The notes under the pieces: generated by a model
What the model saw: only the letters and a program-made list of their open reading frames with translations
Database searches by the model: none
What the model was told of the DNA's origin: nothing
Translations under genes and position numbers: made by a program
In this document: positions 43,855 to 55,591 of the stretch, one piece after another
Numbering within the stretch: position 1 is the first letter of the stretch
How the letters are laid out: each line of letters begins with the position of its first letter
Assembly (NCBI GenBank): GCA_030544215.1
Contig: JARZZO010000013.1
Coordinates: 24,418,729 to 24,482,728 of the forward strand
From: Zantedeschia hybrid cultivar
Taxonomy: Eukaryota; Streptophyta; Magnoliopsida; Alismatales; Araceae
Direction of reading: 5' to 3'
Length of the DNA stretch: 64,000 nucleotides

Positions 43855-44931
43855 TTATGAGTGTTGGGAGACAAAACGGCGAATAAACTGCAACCTCCTG
43901 ATTAATCCTCTTAACTCTTTCAAGTTCTTGGGAGGTGGCATTTCTTTAATAGCCTTTGCCTTATTGGGATCTATCTTAATTCCCCGTTTACTGACAATGA
44001 ATCCAAGTAATTTCAATGAGGATACCCCGAATACACATTTCTTAAGGTTCATCTTCAATTGATATTCTCTTGATCTTTCTAATACTCTTGCCAGAACTTT
44101 GGCATGCTCAGCCTTAATCTTAGATTTCACTAACAAGTCATCCACATACACTTCTAGATCGATATGCATCATGTCGTGAAATATTGCCATCACAGTCCTT
44201 TGATAAGTGGCTCCAGCGTTCTTTAATCCAAAAGGCATGACGACATAACAATATGTCCCCCAAGGTGTAGTGAATGATGTCTTTTCTTGATCTTCTTCTG
44301 CCAACTTGATTTGATTATATCCTGAGAATCCATCCATAAATGATAGAGTTTCATAGCCAATTATGTTATCGATGAGTACATCAATGTGAGGCAGTGGAAA
44401 ATCATCCTTAGGACACGTCCGGTTTAAATCTCGGAAGTCAATACAGATTCTAACCTTCCCATCCTTCTTCATAACCGGGACCATATTGGCCACCCATTGT
44501 GTATAGAGGACAACTCTAATGAATTTGACTTTATGTAACTTATCGACCTCTTCCTTCATCTTTAAAGCCATTTGTGGGTGGAATGGCCTTAACTTCTGTT
44601 TAACCGGGCTAGCTCTATCCTTTAATGTCAATCAATGTTCCACTAGTGATGAGTCTAACCCCGGCATATCCTCATAACTCCAGGCGAAAGTGTCCTCATA
44701 ATCTTTAAGAACTTGGACTACTGCCTTCTCATCCATTTCCGAAAGATTTTTGCTAATGAGGATAACCTTAGGTTCATCTTCAGTCCCTAGATTGATTTCT
44801 TTGGTGGGCTCTTCTACAGCAGCTGAGGGTTCATCGAACCTTTTTACTCCACTGGCATATGCCTCAGCCGCATCCTCGTCATCTTCCTCATCTTCAATAA
44901 TGGGGTCTTTTTCGTGTATCAATTCATGCAC
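43855..44931 (-). pseudogene. Element G reverse transcriptase
   Basis: Two open parts in one frame split by TGA 44632-44634. The upstream part is acidic and carries the pre-polymerase segment EDTFAWSYEDMPGLD. The main part reads VRICIDFRDLNRTCPKDDFPLP, MDGFSGYNQI, VMPFGLKNAGATYQR and the catalytic box YVDDLLVKS, then a thumb with FGVSSLKLLGFIVSKRGI. Confidence 0.83.
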
Positions 44932-46320
44932 CCCATATCATTAACTAACTCATCATCTACACAATCTTCTAGCATCTGAATAGGATTCTCTAACAGCTGA
45001 GGGATCATAGAGGAAGAAAGGCATTTAAATGCTAAATCTTGGAGGTATGTATCTGGAATTTTTTTACCCTTAGATTTTCTAGACTTCCAACTTGATTAAC
45101 CTGCCTAGAATTAGACTCCCTAACTTCACTAGACTCCCTATCTTCACTAGACTCCCTATCCTGACCTAATGAGGACGAAGAAGGATGAAAATTATAGGAT
45201 ACATGAGGAAATACAGGAGAATCCTTCCGAGGGGAGAGGCAGAGTAGATCTAGAAGAGAATCTTGACCGAATGACCCGCGCAATAGGGTACAATCGGATA
45301 AGTAGGAAGTTTCCTCAATGAGGATATGGGAGAAGGAAGTTGCCAAATTGACATTTTTTTTTGGAGAAAAGATGAATTAATCATAAAATAAGAATGGAGA
45401 TGAATAGGAGGAGAATGGGATGGAGGAAGCGGCACCAAGGCCAAAGGATTGGGGGGATCATATAGTAGCATGTCCCAGATTAAATCATAAATCCTCTCTA
45501 TATCGAGAGGAGGTTGAGGGATGAAGTCCTTTGAGGACAGGGTGATTATGATGGGCGGAGCCTGTGGAATATCTTCAGTGATGACCCACGACCAAGTCGG
45601 GGTCAGAAGTAGAGTGCGGAATAAGGTATGGAGTGTGAAAATGTAAGAGGGATAAGTCCCCCTTCAAAGAAGATCCGTGGTATAACCAGCTTCATAGGGG
45701 TCATCTGTCTCCCCTTCATCTGTTTCCTCAGACAGCAGAATTCTTTTGTCAAAAATGGCACTAGGCCCTTCAATCAGCTCATCTATTTGTGGCGGCCACT
45801 TTGGTTCTGAGGGATCAAGAAATAGTCTGTTTAATGCAATGTACAAATCCCTCAAGTCAAGCCATCAGTACCATTCACACTCAGGATTTTGGAACTTTCT
45901 CCTTTTCATTGGCCGCAGAGCCTCCAAGGACTGGTACGTCAACAATTATGAACAATGACTAGTCAGGTCTCTTCCATATATGTCACAGAGATCATAACAG
46001 GAAGTGATAACCACCGTGTTATCATGACTGATCACGGGCTCCTTGACGAAATGTGTGTATAAGGTCCATGTTAAAGGGTCCCGGCCTTCTTTACACAGTG
46101 TGGACATTGTTTCCTAGACCTTCTGGCCGTCTTCATTTTCTTCCTACTGAATAATGTCGTGCCTCACTTTTCTTGGCCTATAGCCCAGGCCATTTCCAGG
46201 TGTCATTTGGTTGTCCTTGAGGGGCGTGGTTCTGCCTTATAATTGTGTGCCTAGGCCCTTTCCAGGCTGATAACCACCCTTCATCATTATTTTCCAACCA
46301 GGGGTACTCATGCACTTCTC
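44932..46320 (-). other. Element G region between protease and reverse transcriptase
   Basis: About 1.4 kb with no long frame. Patches on the - strand look translated (EPKWPPQIDELIEGPSAIF near 45800; FVKEPVISHDNTVVITSCYD near 46040) but are broken by stops. In some Tat elements (Ogre) the stop-rich stretch between protease and reverse transcriptase is spliced out; that may be the case here. Confidence 0.5.
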
Positions 46321-46986
46321 CTACTTTATGGCATCTAGTGGATAAGGAGTAAGTATGGTAGCTTTTAAAGGATCAGCCATAGGACGGTAGACCTGTAATA
46401 CTGACAGAAAAGGTTGTCGGCTAGGTGAAGGAGTTGGCTTGATATTCAAGGAATGAGCAGCAGCAAGGATTGGCATGCTCGTAACTTTAATGACTCGTCC
46501 TTTATAGGGAAATTTGAGGCACTGATGATTCGTTGAGGAAATCGCCTCAAGGGTTTTAATGTAAGGACGGCCCAAAATGGCCTTCAAAGAATGATCGATT
46601 TCCAAGATGTGGAATTCGACCTCAGCATGACATACAGGGCCTAACTTTACTTTTAAATAGACCATTCCCAGAGGGGAACGGGTGGAGTTATCATATGATG
46701 TAACAGAAATGGGGCTAGGCAATCATTTTTCCTTGGGTACACCACACAATTCGAGGGTCTTTGGTGATAAAACATTAATTGAAGCTCCCGCGTCAACCAG
46801 ACATGTGTCTACGGCCTTCTTGCATATATTGACCGTAATGCTCAAAGCCATGCTTTTGGCTACTGGTGGTGCTAGTTCCGAAACATGAAATGAAATAGAA
46901 GGCTGATCCCCCTGAGGAACTAGTAGTGTGGCGATCTTTTCCACCGGCATATCTTCGTTGACCATCACTTTCTGTAGGTACTCCAT
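46321..46986 (-). pseudogene. Element G protease
   Basis: Two open parts in one frame, split at 46723. The active site reads CLVDAGASINVL, D-A-G-A-S in place of D-S/T-G-A-S, followed by the flap-like part and ILGRPYIKTLEAISS, the hydrophobic-Gly motif near the protease end. Confidence 0.75.
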
Positions 46987-47148
46987 CAGAGCTTCCTAAT
47001 GAGTCTTCGATCTCTTGATCAGCTCAAACACAGAGATTCGTGTCGGTGTTCTGTCTAATTGTTTCAGCAGGTTACATTGAGTGCCTGGTGCACTCTCATC
47101 GTTATGCGCTTCCTCTGGCGGTTGTGATGGGCCGTCTCTGATTGTAGA

Positions 47149-47906
47149 TTAAGGAAAGACCTTATTGAAAATCCTCCCACTTCGGAGTGCATGTTCTTCA
47201 ATCACGGAAGGTCCAGGTGATAGTTTGAGCACCATAGGGTTGGTGGATGATGTAGATGGTGCGGAAGGTTGGTACACGGGTGGTGGCGTAGGGTTGTTTG
47301 GTGGAGGCACAGTGCGTATGAGGGGTTTAGAAGGTTGGATGGTGGAGGGGTAAGTGGGTGGTGCAGGTGATGTGGGGAATGGTACGTGGAGTAATGGTTT
47401 AGGGGGTTGTATGGTATTTGGGTAAGTGGTGGTGGTGGTGGGTGATGTGGGGAATGGTACGCGGAGTAATGGTTTAGAGGGTTGTATGGTATTTGGGTAA
47501 GTGGTGGTGGTGGTGGGTGATGTGGGGAATGGTATGCGGAGTAACGGTTTGGATGGCATGAGCGGTGCGTAGTCAGCTTGTAGGGGATGGTTTAATGGAG
47601 GCGTGGTGGTGGAGGGTTTAATGGTTTAGGGAAAGTGGGTGGTGGTGATGGGTTAATGGGTGTGGGTGAGTGATATGCGGATGTTGGTATAGGCGTGATG
47701 GTAACGCGTTGCGGTTTGGGTATGCGAAGGATACGGGGTGGCGATTGTTCTGCGTTGCTCGGGGTGTGGCCTGTTGAGTAAATAGAAGAAGACTCCACTA
47801 CCTTCCATTGCTGCCCTCGGTTAGCCTCAGACCGGCTATTCGTAAAAATAGGGGCAACTTGATTCTGGTACTGGTGCTCCGGGAGTGGGTTCTGCACTAT
47901 ACCCAT
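47149..47906 (-). pseudogene. Element G gag C-terminal Pro-rich region with 25-residue repeats
   Basis: On the - strand a 75-bp unit (about 47562-47323) is repeated three to four times, giving PSKPLLRVPFPTSP then TTTTTYPNTIQ. Pro-rich sequence continues to 47906 in another frame. No enzymatic motif. It links the knuckle to the protease. Confidence 0.65.
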
Positions 47907-47924
47907 GTTCAGAGGTGCTGCCGC

Positions 47925-48559
47925 CTATGCTGGCGCTCTCTGTTGTTGCCACTGCTGTTGTGGTCTTCTCGCCTTCAAGGCGGATATGTACTTCTTCATT
48001 TCTTCCCAATCAATGCCTCCTTGCTTGTTGAGATCGTGAATATAATCTCGGAATTGGAAGCAGGTATCTATTGTGTGTCTAGGTTGTCTATGGAAATAAC
48101 AATACCTAGAGGTGTTGGCATTCTGGGGCAAAACTATTTTTTCTCTTGACAAAACCAAATCATTAGCTTCCATTAAAGCATTGAAGATATCGGATAAGGA
48201 TTCGGGAAGGACTGCATATTCTGCCCTTTTTGGGCCTGGAGGCTTCCTCAGCTGGTTATAATCGCCAGGAGGAGGTACATTATGGTACGTCGGCGGTGCG
48301 CGCGGCTGGTACTGTTGTTGTTGGGGAGGTTGATACTGTAATTGCCGTTGTGGCTGTTGCTGTGGTTGCTGTTGTTGCTGTTGGTTCGGCTGCTGTGGCC
48401 GCTGGTACTGTGGCTGCTGATATTATAAGTTCGACTGTTGTGGTTGCTGATATTGTGGCTGCTGCTGTCTGTAACCCTGCTGGTTCAGAGGTCTATAGCC
48501 TTGTTGATTCAGAGGTCTATAACCTTGCTGGCTTGGAGGTTGCTGGGACTGATTGTTGT
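47925..48559 (-). pseudogene. Element G gag zinc knuckle and Gln-rich linker
   Basis: The knuckle CYFHRQPRHTIDTC fits CX2HX4HX4C, the Tat form, followed by FQFRDYIHDLN. Upstream (48559-48174) is a Gln-rich linker with GYRPLNQQ-like repeats and one stop near 48425. Confidence 0.7.
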
Positions 48560-49192
48560 TCATGATATTGATTGCTCGTGAGAGAGCGTGCCCTCAGTGG
48601 TCGGACCCGTGCTAGGAGAGTTCGGCACGGTAGGCTTCTGAGGTGGAGGTCTACTGGGTCGGTAAGGGTCAAAGACATTAGAGAAAGTAACGTCTTTGAA
48701 AGCATTCTGGCAGTAACGCGCCCTTTCATAGAGCTCTGCTATACTGGTCAGATTGTTCAACGCGAGGACTAGCTTGAACTGAGGGGTAGCATTAGAGATC
48801 AATATTTTTACTTGTTTAGGTTCGGACAGATGATCCCTAACCTTTTCTGCCTTACTCCTCCATCTATCGGCAAAATTGACAAATTCCTCGTCGGGCTTTA
48901 TCTTTTCTGCTATCAAATTAGTAATGGATAGAGAGGGTGCAACTCTATCCTGGTATCGTTGAATGAATTTTCGTGATACGATACCATAGTCTTCTATTTC
49001 GGATGGCTCTAAAGAAAAGAACCACTTGAGGGCTGGTCCTTCCAATGACTTCTTGAACAAAAATGCCAACGACCTATTGTCGTTCTGCCAAAAGGATGAC
49101 TCGTACATGAACTCCTTCAAGTGGGTGAAGGGGTTACCAGTACCATTGTACTTTCGGTATACTGGCATTTCGGAGGGCAGCAAATGAAACAC
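48560..49192 (-). pseudogene. Element G gag capsid region
   Basis: Reads MPVYRKYNGTGNPFTHLKEF, then FLFKKSLEGPALKWFFSL and FADRWRSKAEKVRDHL, the retrotransposon gag core of Tat elements. It is shifted relative to the upstream part near 49190 and ends by frameshift at 48560. Confidence 0.8.
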
Positions 49193-49987
49193 AGACTTGG
49201 CAGGTTAATCTTAGGTGCAGCTTTAACTCCCATCATTTTCTGAAAATTATTGAACTGCTCATCCATACGCTCCATCTTCGTGAGCATAGCTTGAGTTGTC
49301 AGATCGACTGGAGGAGGGGGAGGTGGGGGTACATGATAGGCCTGTTGCCTAGAGTATGCGGGGCAAGGGGGACAATAGGATTGAGGTCCGGCAGCGCTTC
49401 CGCCATGCTCGAGGGCATTTTGATAAGTTGGCATAGGTGGTCTAGCCGGTTGCCTCGAGGAGGACAGTTGTGGCCCAGCTGGCCGAGAAGTTGAAACCTG
49501 AAGGCCTTCCATAGCCTGATGAATGAATGCAGTATGCTGAGGAGGAGGTTGAGGAGTGGCAGGAGAGACCACAGGATTCGGTCCAGTAGACAGTACGGGC
49601 GTCTTCCCCTTCAAAATGGATTGGATTGGCTCAAGTTGTTGAGGATTCAGATGGGAGGCCAGAACTCCCAGGGCGTTGGCTAGATCGTAGGGATTGGATG
49701 AGGAGGGTTCATTCGGGTCCATGCCCCCCCTCAAAGACAGGATTAGATACCGCATGCACATGCGAAGGAAGATCAGTGCCAGAATTATGTTGATCATGAG
49801 CAAAATGAGGAGGGATATGGTGGTATCCTTCATGTTGAAATGGATAAAAATTGGGATCACGGGGGGCATTAGCATCTCCCCCGTTCTCATAGTGATAATT
49901 GGATTCAAGAGGGGCATTAGCATCTCCCTCGTAATTGACCAGAGTATCTGAAGCCATGCTCAAATCCCTTCCTGATCGAAGTAACAT
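49117..49987 (-). pseudogene. Element G gag N-terminal part, frameshifted at a G run
   Basis: ATG at 49987 opens MLLRSGRDLSMASDTL. The frame runs to 49709, but a run of seven G residues on the - strand (49733-49727) marks a shift to the frame that carries MDPNEPSSSNPYDLANALG and a Pro-rich tail to 49117. A second shift near 49190 leads into the capsid part. Confidence 0.7.
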
Positions 49988-51000
49988 GGTATTAGATATT
50001 TTTTAAAGATTTGCAGACAAGTTGTACAGAGATTAAGCAAACAAGTGGATGTTTAACGTTATTTTAGGATTCCTTATTGGATTATTTGGATTCAATTAAT
50101 CACAAATTCACTCAAGGGGTAGGATCCTAGTTTCAATTAAATTTCCACCGTTATACTCTATGGCTTTCTCTCACAACGTTATGAAAATCTAACAAGGACT
50201 TCGATTGGTACAACCAGTCCGATGAACAAAGAGGAATACCTTGATTTTGAGGACTTATGGAGGTCTTTAACGTCAACCACTCTAGTCTGATCGAGGGACC
50301 GACCCAATCAGAGAGAGGTAAGGACGTCAAGAAGTGTGTTCCTATGAGGGGGGGGGGGGTTGGTTAGCCTCAGGCCCCAGTGCATATGACCTGTGGCCGG
50401 GGTGGCTTCTAATGCTTAATATGTAATGGGTAATAGCAATCAAATAAAAAATCTGAGGATTGAAGATCAAAACAAGAAACTGCCTGAAACGCGTCGCTGT
50501 TGGTCGACGCTATTCAAAATAGAACCTTATTTTTCTTACAGAAGCTCAAGCAACAGACAACAGAGAATTTGGCCTAAAAGGCGTCGTGGTTAGGCGACGC
50601 GGTATGAAACGCGTCGCTGTTACTGGACGCTTTTCAGGTCGCAGAATCAACAATTCAGGAAAAATTTCTGGATTGATTCCTCCTCAAACAAACAAAATAA
50701 AAGCGGTAAATAATTGGCTCATACGAATATTTTTTTATTTCAATTTTTAACAGGATAATTTTATCATGTAAACAACTAACATATCAATCAATCACACATT
50801 CTTCTTTTCACAATCACAACTTTCAACCTATCAAACGGGGAGGGCAAGATCTTGCCGCAAGGGTGTGCACGTGATGCACGTGGGAATAACAACTAAACTA
50901 AAAACTCACCGATTGGTGAGGGCATGTCGAGAGACACAGGTGGTACACCGTGAGTGCCCGATTGACAAAAAGTAAGAACAAAGATTAAAAGATGGCGAGA
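49988..51000 (-). other. Element G leader between primer site and gag
   Basis: About 1 kb non-coding. Contains three dyads at 50491-50510, 50581-50600 and 50611-50630 (the last two offset by 30 bp) and a run of 12 G residues at 50348-50359. Confidence 0.6.
50491..50630. repeat. Dyad cluster 4 (three copies in element G leader)
   Basis: All three are perfect GCGTC, 10 nt, GACGC, at 50491, 50581 and 50611. Confidence 0.88.
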
Positions 51001-51022
51001 CCAAGTCCCACCGTGATCGCCA
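51001..51022 (-). promoter_or_regulatory. Primer binding site of element G
   Basis: On the - strand TGGCGATCACGGTGGGA lies six bases after the LTR end. It differs from the element C primer site, so a different tRNA is likely; I do not assign one. Confidence 0.55.
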
Positions 51023-51028
51023 AAAAAT

Positions 51029-52335
51029 TTTGAGTACTCAAATAGTGATGTGTGATTATCATGAAAATTTTGTTGTTTATGTGACAAATAAACCTAGTAA
51101 AAACTAAAAACTATGTGATCGCCAGAAACTTTTGACTAAAAAGTTTCAAAAGAAAAAGATTGATCGCTTACCTGTTTTGGACGTGGGAGATGTTGAAGTT
51201 CTTGATTCTCCTCCTTCAGCCGGCTGAAGAAAAAGAGTCCTTCTGACTTTGTTCTTACTTTGAATATTGATTGGGCTTTGAGGATCATCCAGATTTCCTT
51301 TTCTTGTCGATTTCTTTCTTTTGATCTCCTTTGTACCTTGCAAAAAGTAGAAAGAAAGAAAGAGGGAAAGAACAGTAAGAACTCAAATAGTGGTAGTATT
51401 TATTCTAGTAATAATTCTGATCATGCAACTTAAACAAATGAACTCACTTGTTTGTGGTCTTTGAAACCCCTTAAAGCACATGTGGATTGAAAATTATATG
51501 CTAGTGAGTGTGTGTTGCATGGAGTGATATGATGAGATTATGATGCTAATGTGATGAAAATATGAGAAAGATGCAGAAATCAATTAAGAAGAACTGAGTT
51601 GGATGGTCCCTGGAAAGTCTTGGTTCTTGAATGGATCTTGAAAGGATGAAGAGAGGATGAAGCTTGCTTCAAGACTCCTGGAAGTAGCAGTTCCTCGATC
51701 CTTTAACGTTTGGATGTTGTCTCTCTCAAAGATTATTACTCTAATAATCACCAATTATCACTCAAAATTATCACTAACTATCACTAACTTTTTAATGGCC
51801 AAGGACTTGGGTATTTATAGGCTTAAGTTCGTGCATTCGCGGTTACTTAAAGATTAACATGAAGGAGTTTGAAGCCAATCCAACCAAGAAACAGATAAAT
51901 ACAGCTTAATTCATCATTATCTATAATTAACTAAAACGCGTCGCCCATGGGAGACGTCCTTTAGCTTAATTAAGCTAAGGATAAACATCGGGAAGAAGAA
52001 AAAGAAACACATTAGGAAACCTAAATGGCGTCGTGCCTAGCATACGTCTTTTAGTTTATTAATAAATTAATTAAAAATCAAAATATGAATAAAACCCTAA
52101 AAGGCGTCTTTACAGGTCCACGTTTTTTAGAATTCTTCATATTTGATTAAAAATCTGAGTTAAAATGAATTTCATTAATAAACTTAAATTATGTCTGTCT
52201 AACCCGATGTCATTTAGATAATTAATCCAGAAAGATTAATAAAAGTTAACTAATAATTAAATATCAGACCATTTTGAGGTATTATTATATGATATGAAAT
52301 TTACTCAAAATGATGTCAAAATTAGCGTGTCTACA
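51029..52335 (-). repeat. 5' LTR of element G
   Basis: Matches 27818-29160 with small deletions. Opens TGTAGACACG at 52335 on the - strand; the last bases are changed (CTCAAA in place of CTCACA). Carries four dyads with CpG mostly kept. Confidence 0.8.
51938..52210. repeat. Dyad cluster 5 (four copies in element G 5' LTR)
   Basis: Cores at 51938-51957 (GCGTC/GACGT), 52028-52047 (GCGTC/TACGT), 52104-52123 (GCGTC/CACGT) and 52191-52210 (ATGTC/GATGT), positions equivalent to cluster 1. Confidence 0.8.
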
Positions 52336-52340
52336 AGTGC
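52336..52340. repeat. Right target-site copy of element G (AGTGC)
   Basis: Identical to 27813-27817. Confidence 0.7.
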
Positions 52341-52557
52341 TTGCCCTGTGGTTCAGAGTAACAATCGAATGGAGGCTAGTTATAATCGATTAGATGAGTC
52401 AACTGGTAGTTAGTTATCAGTCAGGTATTAGTTAGTTATTGGTTAGTTAGTTAGTTCATTAGTAGTTTAGTTAAACTAGTTAATCAACTAGCTAATTGTT
52501 CAAGCGATTAGTTAATCAATGAGATGTTTGTTCAGGCAGTTTGTAATCTATTAGAGG
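52341..52557. other. Short AT-rich stretch with TAGT repeats
   Basis: Low-complexity TTAGTTAGT-like sequence between element G and the LINE. No gene seen. Confidence 0.5.
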
Positions 52558-52660
52558 TTTTTTTTTTTTGGGACCTAGAACCTTATCTAGGACCTTGGGT
52601 AGGGCCCTCGAAATTTTATTGATTGAATCAATTCAAAATACATGGGGGGAATATACCACC

Positions 52661-53228
52661 TTACCCTAGGGAGATACAATAATAAAGAGAGAAAAGCAGA
52701 CCCCCTAGGTACAATAACCAATCAAAAACAAAATGAGGAAATCTAGACTTGTCCATAATCAACTCTCCTCTAATAGAAGGAGGCAAATTAATTGTTGAAG
52801 AAAATGTCTGAGGAGTATAAGAGGAGCATGAGAAGTTGGCCAATGCATTAGCTGCCTTATTACACTCTCTAACCGACCACATGCTGGAACTGTATATGCA
52901 TAGAGTCCTTCAAGGAGTAGAGCATGCCCCACTAAGGATGAGGAATCCATGGAATAGTCCTTCCATTAGAAAGAATGATCGTAATAAAAACCTTGCAATC
53001 AGACTCCAGTATGATAGAAGAAAAACCCAACTGACAGTACGTTTGTAAACCAATAAGTATAGCCCTGATCTCTAAAATAAGACTGCAAGTAATACCAAAA
53101 TAACCACAACAAGCTAAAATAAAAGAACCTCTATCATCCCTGAGAATAGCAGCACCTGCAGATAAACTTGGATTGCCTTTACAACAACCATCAATATTAA
53201 GCTTAACATAGAATCTGGGTGGAGGCAT
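52661..53228 (-). pseudogene. LINE J RNase H domain
   Basis: VKLNIDGCCKGNP, LEIRAILIGLQ and LESDC give the Asp-Glu-Asp set. RECNKAANALA near the end matches the last conserved stretch. A frame change near 52932 and 52882 splits it. Ends before the poly(A). Confidence 0.78.
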
Positions 53229-54326
53229 TCAATAAATAAGAGAGGGAGGAGCAGGAGAAAACTTATCCGTTAAACCCAAGGCCTGCGGAGAGGCTCTCTC
53301 AGTCGTTGATGATGCCCACTTTGGATAAAACAAAGAGGCAATATCTCTGATGAGAAGAATGGCCTGTCTTAAAATATGATCTTTGCTGCAAGAAGATTGG
53401 TCAAATCTGGCACAACATCTAGCCTTCCATATAGTCCAAGCAACAATGGAAGGTATAATACCCATGCAGAATCCATACAGAGTAGTGCTGGAAGCTTTAG
53501 AAGTAAAGACAAAGAAAATATACTCAAAGGAATTCATTTGGACATGAATATGAAAGATAGTCATGAAAAAAGACTAAGAATGATTAGCAATATCACCCAT
53601 AGCAAGAACATGATTCTTGGTTTCAGTAGAAGGGTATCTGCAACAAACACATCTAGAAACCATAAAAATCTCATATCTCTGAATGATTGAGTCAAAAGGC
53701 AATATGTCAATAAGGGCTCTATAAACAAAGAGTGGTATTTTCTTGGGTAAGAGAAAGTGCCATATCCATTTAGTAATGGAAAGCTCAGGCCTGCTATGTC
53801 TGACAGTGTTCCAAGCATATTTAGTAGTGAAATATCTATGAGTATCATGTTTCCAAATAGGTATATCAGGTCCCTGAATGTTAGATAAGTAATAAGCAAT
53901 ATTCATAATGACATAGGAAACATCCATAAGGAGCATCTGCAGAAAGTCCTCTTTGTAAAATATAAATCCCTAAACAGTCCAATGATGAGTATGAGCAATA
54001 GAACACCATTGATTAGTAGAAATAAAATCCCTAAGAGGACCATGTCCAGTCCAATTGTCATGCCAAAAGAAAATAATACCAGTCCCAACTTGCCAACAAG
54101 TATTGTCCAAAACCCAATGCCTGTGTCTAAGAATCATTTTCCAATGTGGAGATCTAGTTAAAGAACAAGAAGAGAGATGTTGATCATGCATATAAGTCTT
54201 ATGAATATACTCACTCCAAACACCCTTATAAGAGTAAATTTTCCAACATAATTTCACTTTCAAAGCAGTACTCAGATCAACTAAAGATCTAATCCCAATT
54301 CCTCCTTCATCAATAGGCCTGGCCAA
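53229..54326 (-). pseudogene. LINE J zinc-finger (zf-RVT) region
   Basis: Several short frames carry the region seen between reverse transcriptase and RNase H of plant LINEs: GIGIRSLVDLSTALKVKLCWKI-like start, TTKYAWNTVR and WIWHFLLPKKIPLF, then CVCCRYPSTETKNHVL as the Cys/His part. Stops and shifts near 53960 and 53570. Confidence 0.65.
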
Positions 54327-54400
54327 GTGTTTCCATGCAATCTAGTGCTTCCTTAGACCAACACTAGAAGATCCCCAAAAGAAAGCAGCAAAAGTCTTTT

Positions 54401-55591
54401 CTATAGCCTCAATAATGCTCTTGGGGGGGAGAGGGCAGCAAGGATATGAATAGGAATGGAGGATAAAATATGCTTTATCAAGACCAATCTACCACCAGGA
54501 GATAAGAGTTTAGTTTTCCAATTAATCAGCTTTTTTCTCACCTTATCAAGCAAAGGCTGGAAGTAAATGGCTTTAGTAATGCCCTTGTACAAAAGGGCCC
54601 CAAGGTATAGAATTGAAAATCTCTTATATGGAATCTGAGTAGCTGCAGCAATCTGGTTGATCCTTTGAGTAATAGTGGAAGGAGCCACATAAAAGGAGCT
54701 TTTGTCTTTATTAACTAGCTGACCAGAACACCTCTCATAAATACTAATAAAGCAAACAGTCTGTGAAGAGAAGCTTGAGAGCCATTAGTGAAAATATAGT
54801 GTCATCATCAAATAACAAGTGTGAAATGACTGGACCATCCCTGAATGTGGAGAAGGGAGTAACCAAGCCTCTAGAGAATAAGCTGTGCATACCTCTGCTG
54901 AAAGCTTCCTCAGCCAAAATGAATAAGCTAGGGAATAAAGGATCACCTTGCCTAAGTCCTCTAGAAGAACTGAAATAACCACCAAGATGTCCATTAAAGA
55001 TAACTGAAAACCAGCAGTGAGCGAACAAATTCTTGATCAAATTGATCCAAACATTAGAAAAACCAAATTTAGAGAGCACATTAAATAGAAAGTTCCATTC
55101 CAGTCTATCATAAGCCTTCATCATATCTAACTTAAGGATAACATTGTGACTTTTGTTTCTTTTAGATATGTTGTGCACCATCTCTTGAGTTAGACAAATG
55201 TTATCACTAATATCCCTTCCTTTCACAAAACACCTTGGAAGGAGGAAGTAAGCCTATGCAATATAATAGAAAGCCTCTTACACACAATCAGAGAAAGAAT
55301 TTTATAAGTGAAATTGCATAGGCTAATGGGTCTAAACTCTTTGAAAGAAGTAGGGTTATCGCACTTAGGAATCAAAACCAAATGAGTGGAAGTGTAAGCC
55401 TTGGGTAAGACTCCTCCATTAAAGAACTCAATGACTACAGCAAAGATATCATAAGCAACTATATCCCAGCAAGAAGTAAAAAAGTCTCTAGAAAGACCAT
55501 CTGGACCTGGGGCACTATTCATACAGAGAGAGAAAATAGCTTTTTTAACCTCATCCAGGGTGGGAATGGACATCAAAGCAATATTATCCAC
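54401..55591 (-). pseudogene. LINE J reverse transcriptase
   Basis: SAPGPDGLSRDFF, ISLCNFTYKILS, KLDMMKAYDRLEW, GLRQGDPLFPSLF and the catalytic box FDDDTIFS (usually FADD) follow in order. Frame changes at about 55223 and 54744 split it in three. Confidence 0.83.

Larger units (their letters stand above)
27818..52335 (-). mobile_element. Element G: Tat-type Ty3/gypsy retrotransposon with nested insertions
   Basis: Two LTRs in the same orientation (27818-29160 and 51029-52335) flanked by AGTGC on both outer sides. On the - strand: 5' LTR, primer site (51022-51001), leader, gag (49987-47149), protease (46986-46321), reverse transcriptase, two RNase H domains and integrase (44931-41440), then a long 3' non-coding part holding the PMD gene relic and element H, then the 3' LTR. 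The archaeal-type second RNase H places it in the Tat lineage. Without element H (and solo LTR I inside it) it would be about 16.5 kb, within the range of large Tat elements. Confidence 0.75.

Noticed and set aside
50348..50359. G-quadruplex at the 12-G run
   Set aside because: A single run without loops; it could fold only as a slipped structure, and assembly error is as likely.
28752..52210. The repeated dyads as a CRISPR array or MITE termini
   Set aside because: This is a plant genome, spacing is irregular between clusters, middles are 10 nt, no cas genes exist, and no element borders or target duplications flank them.
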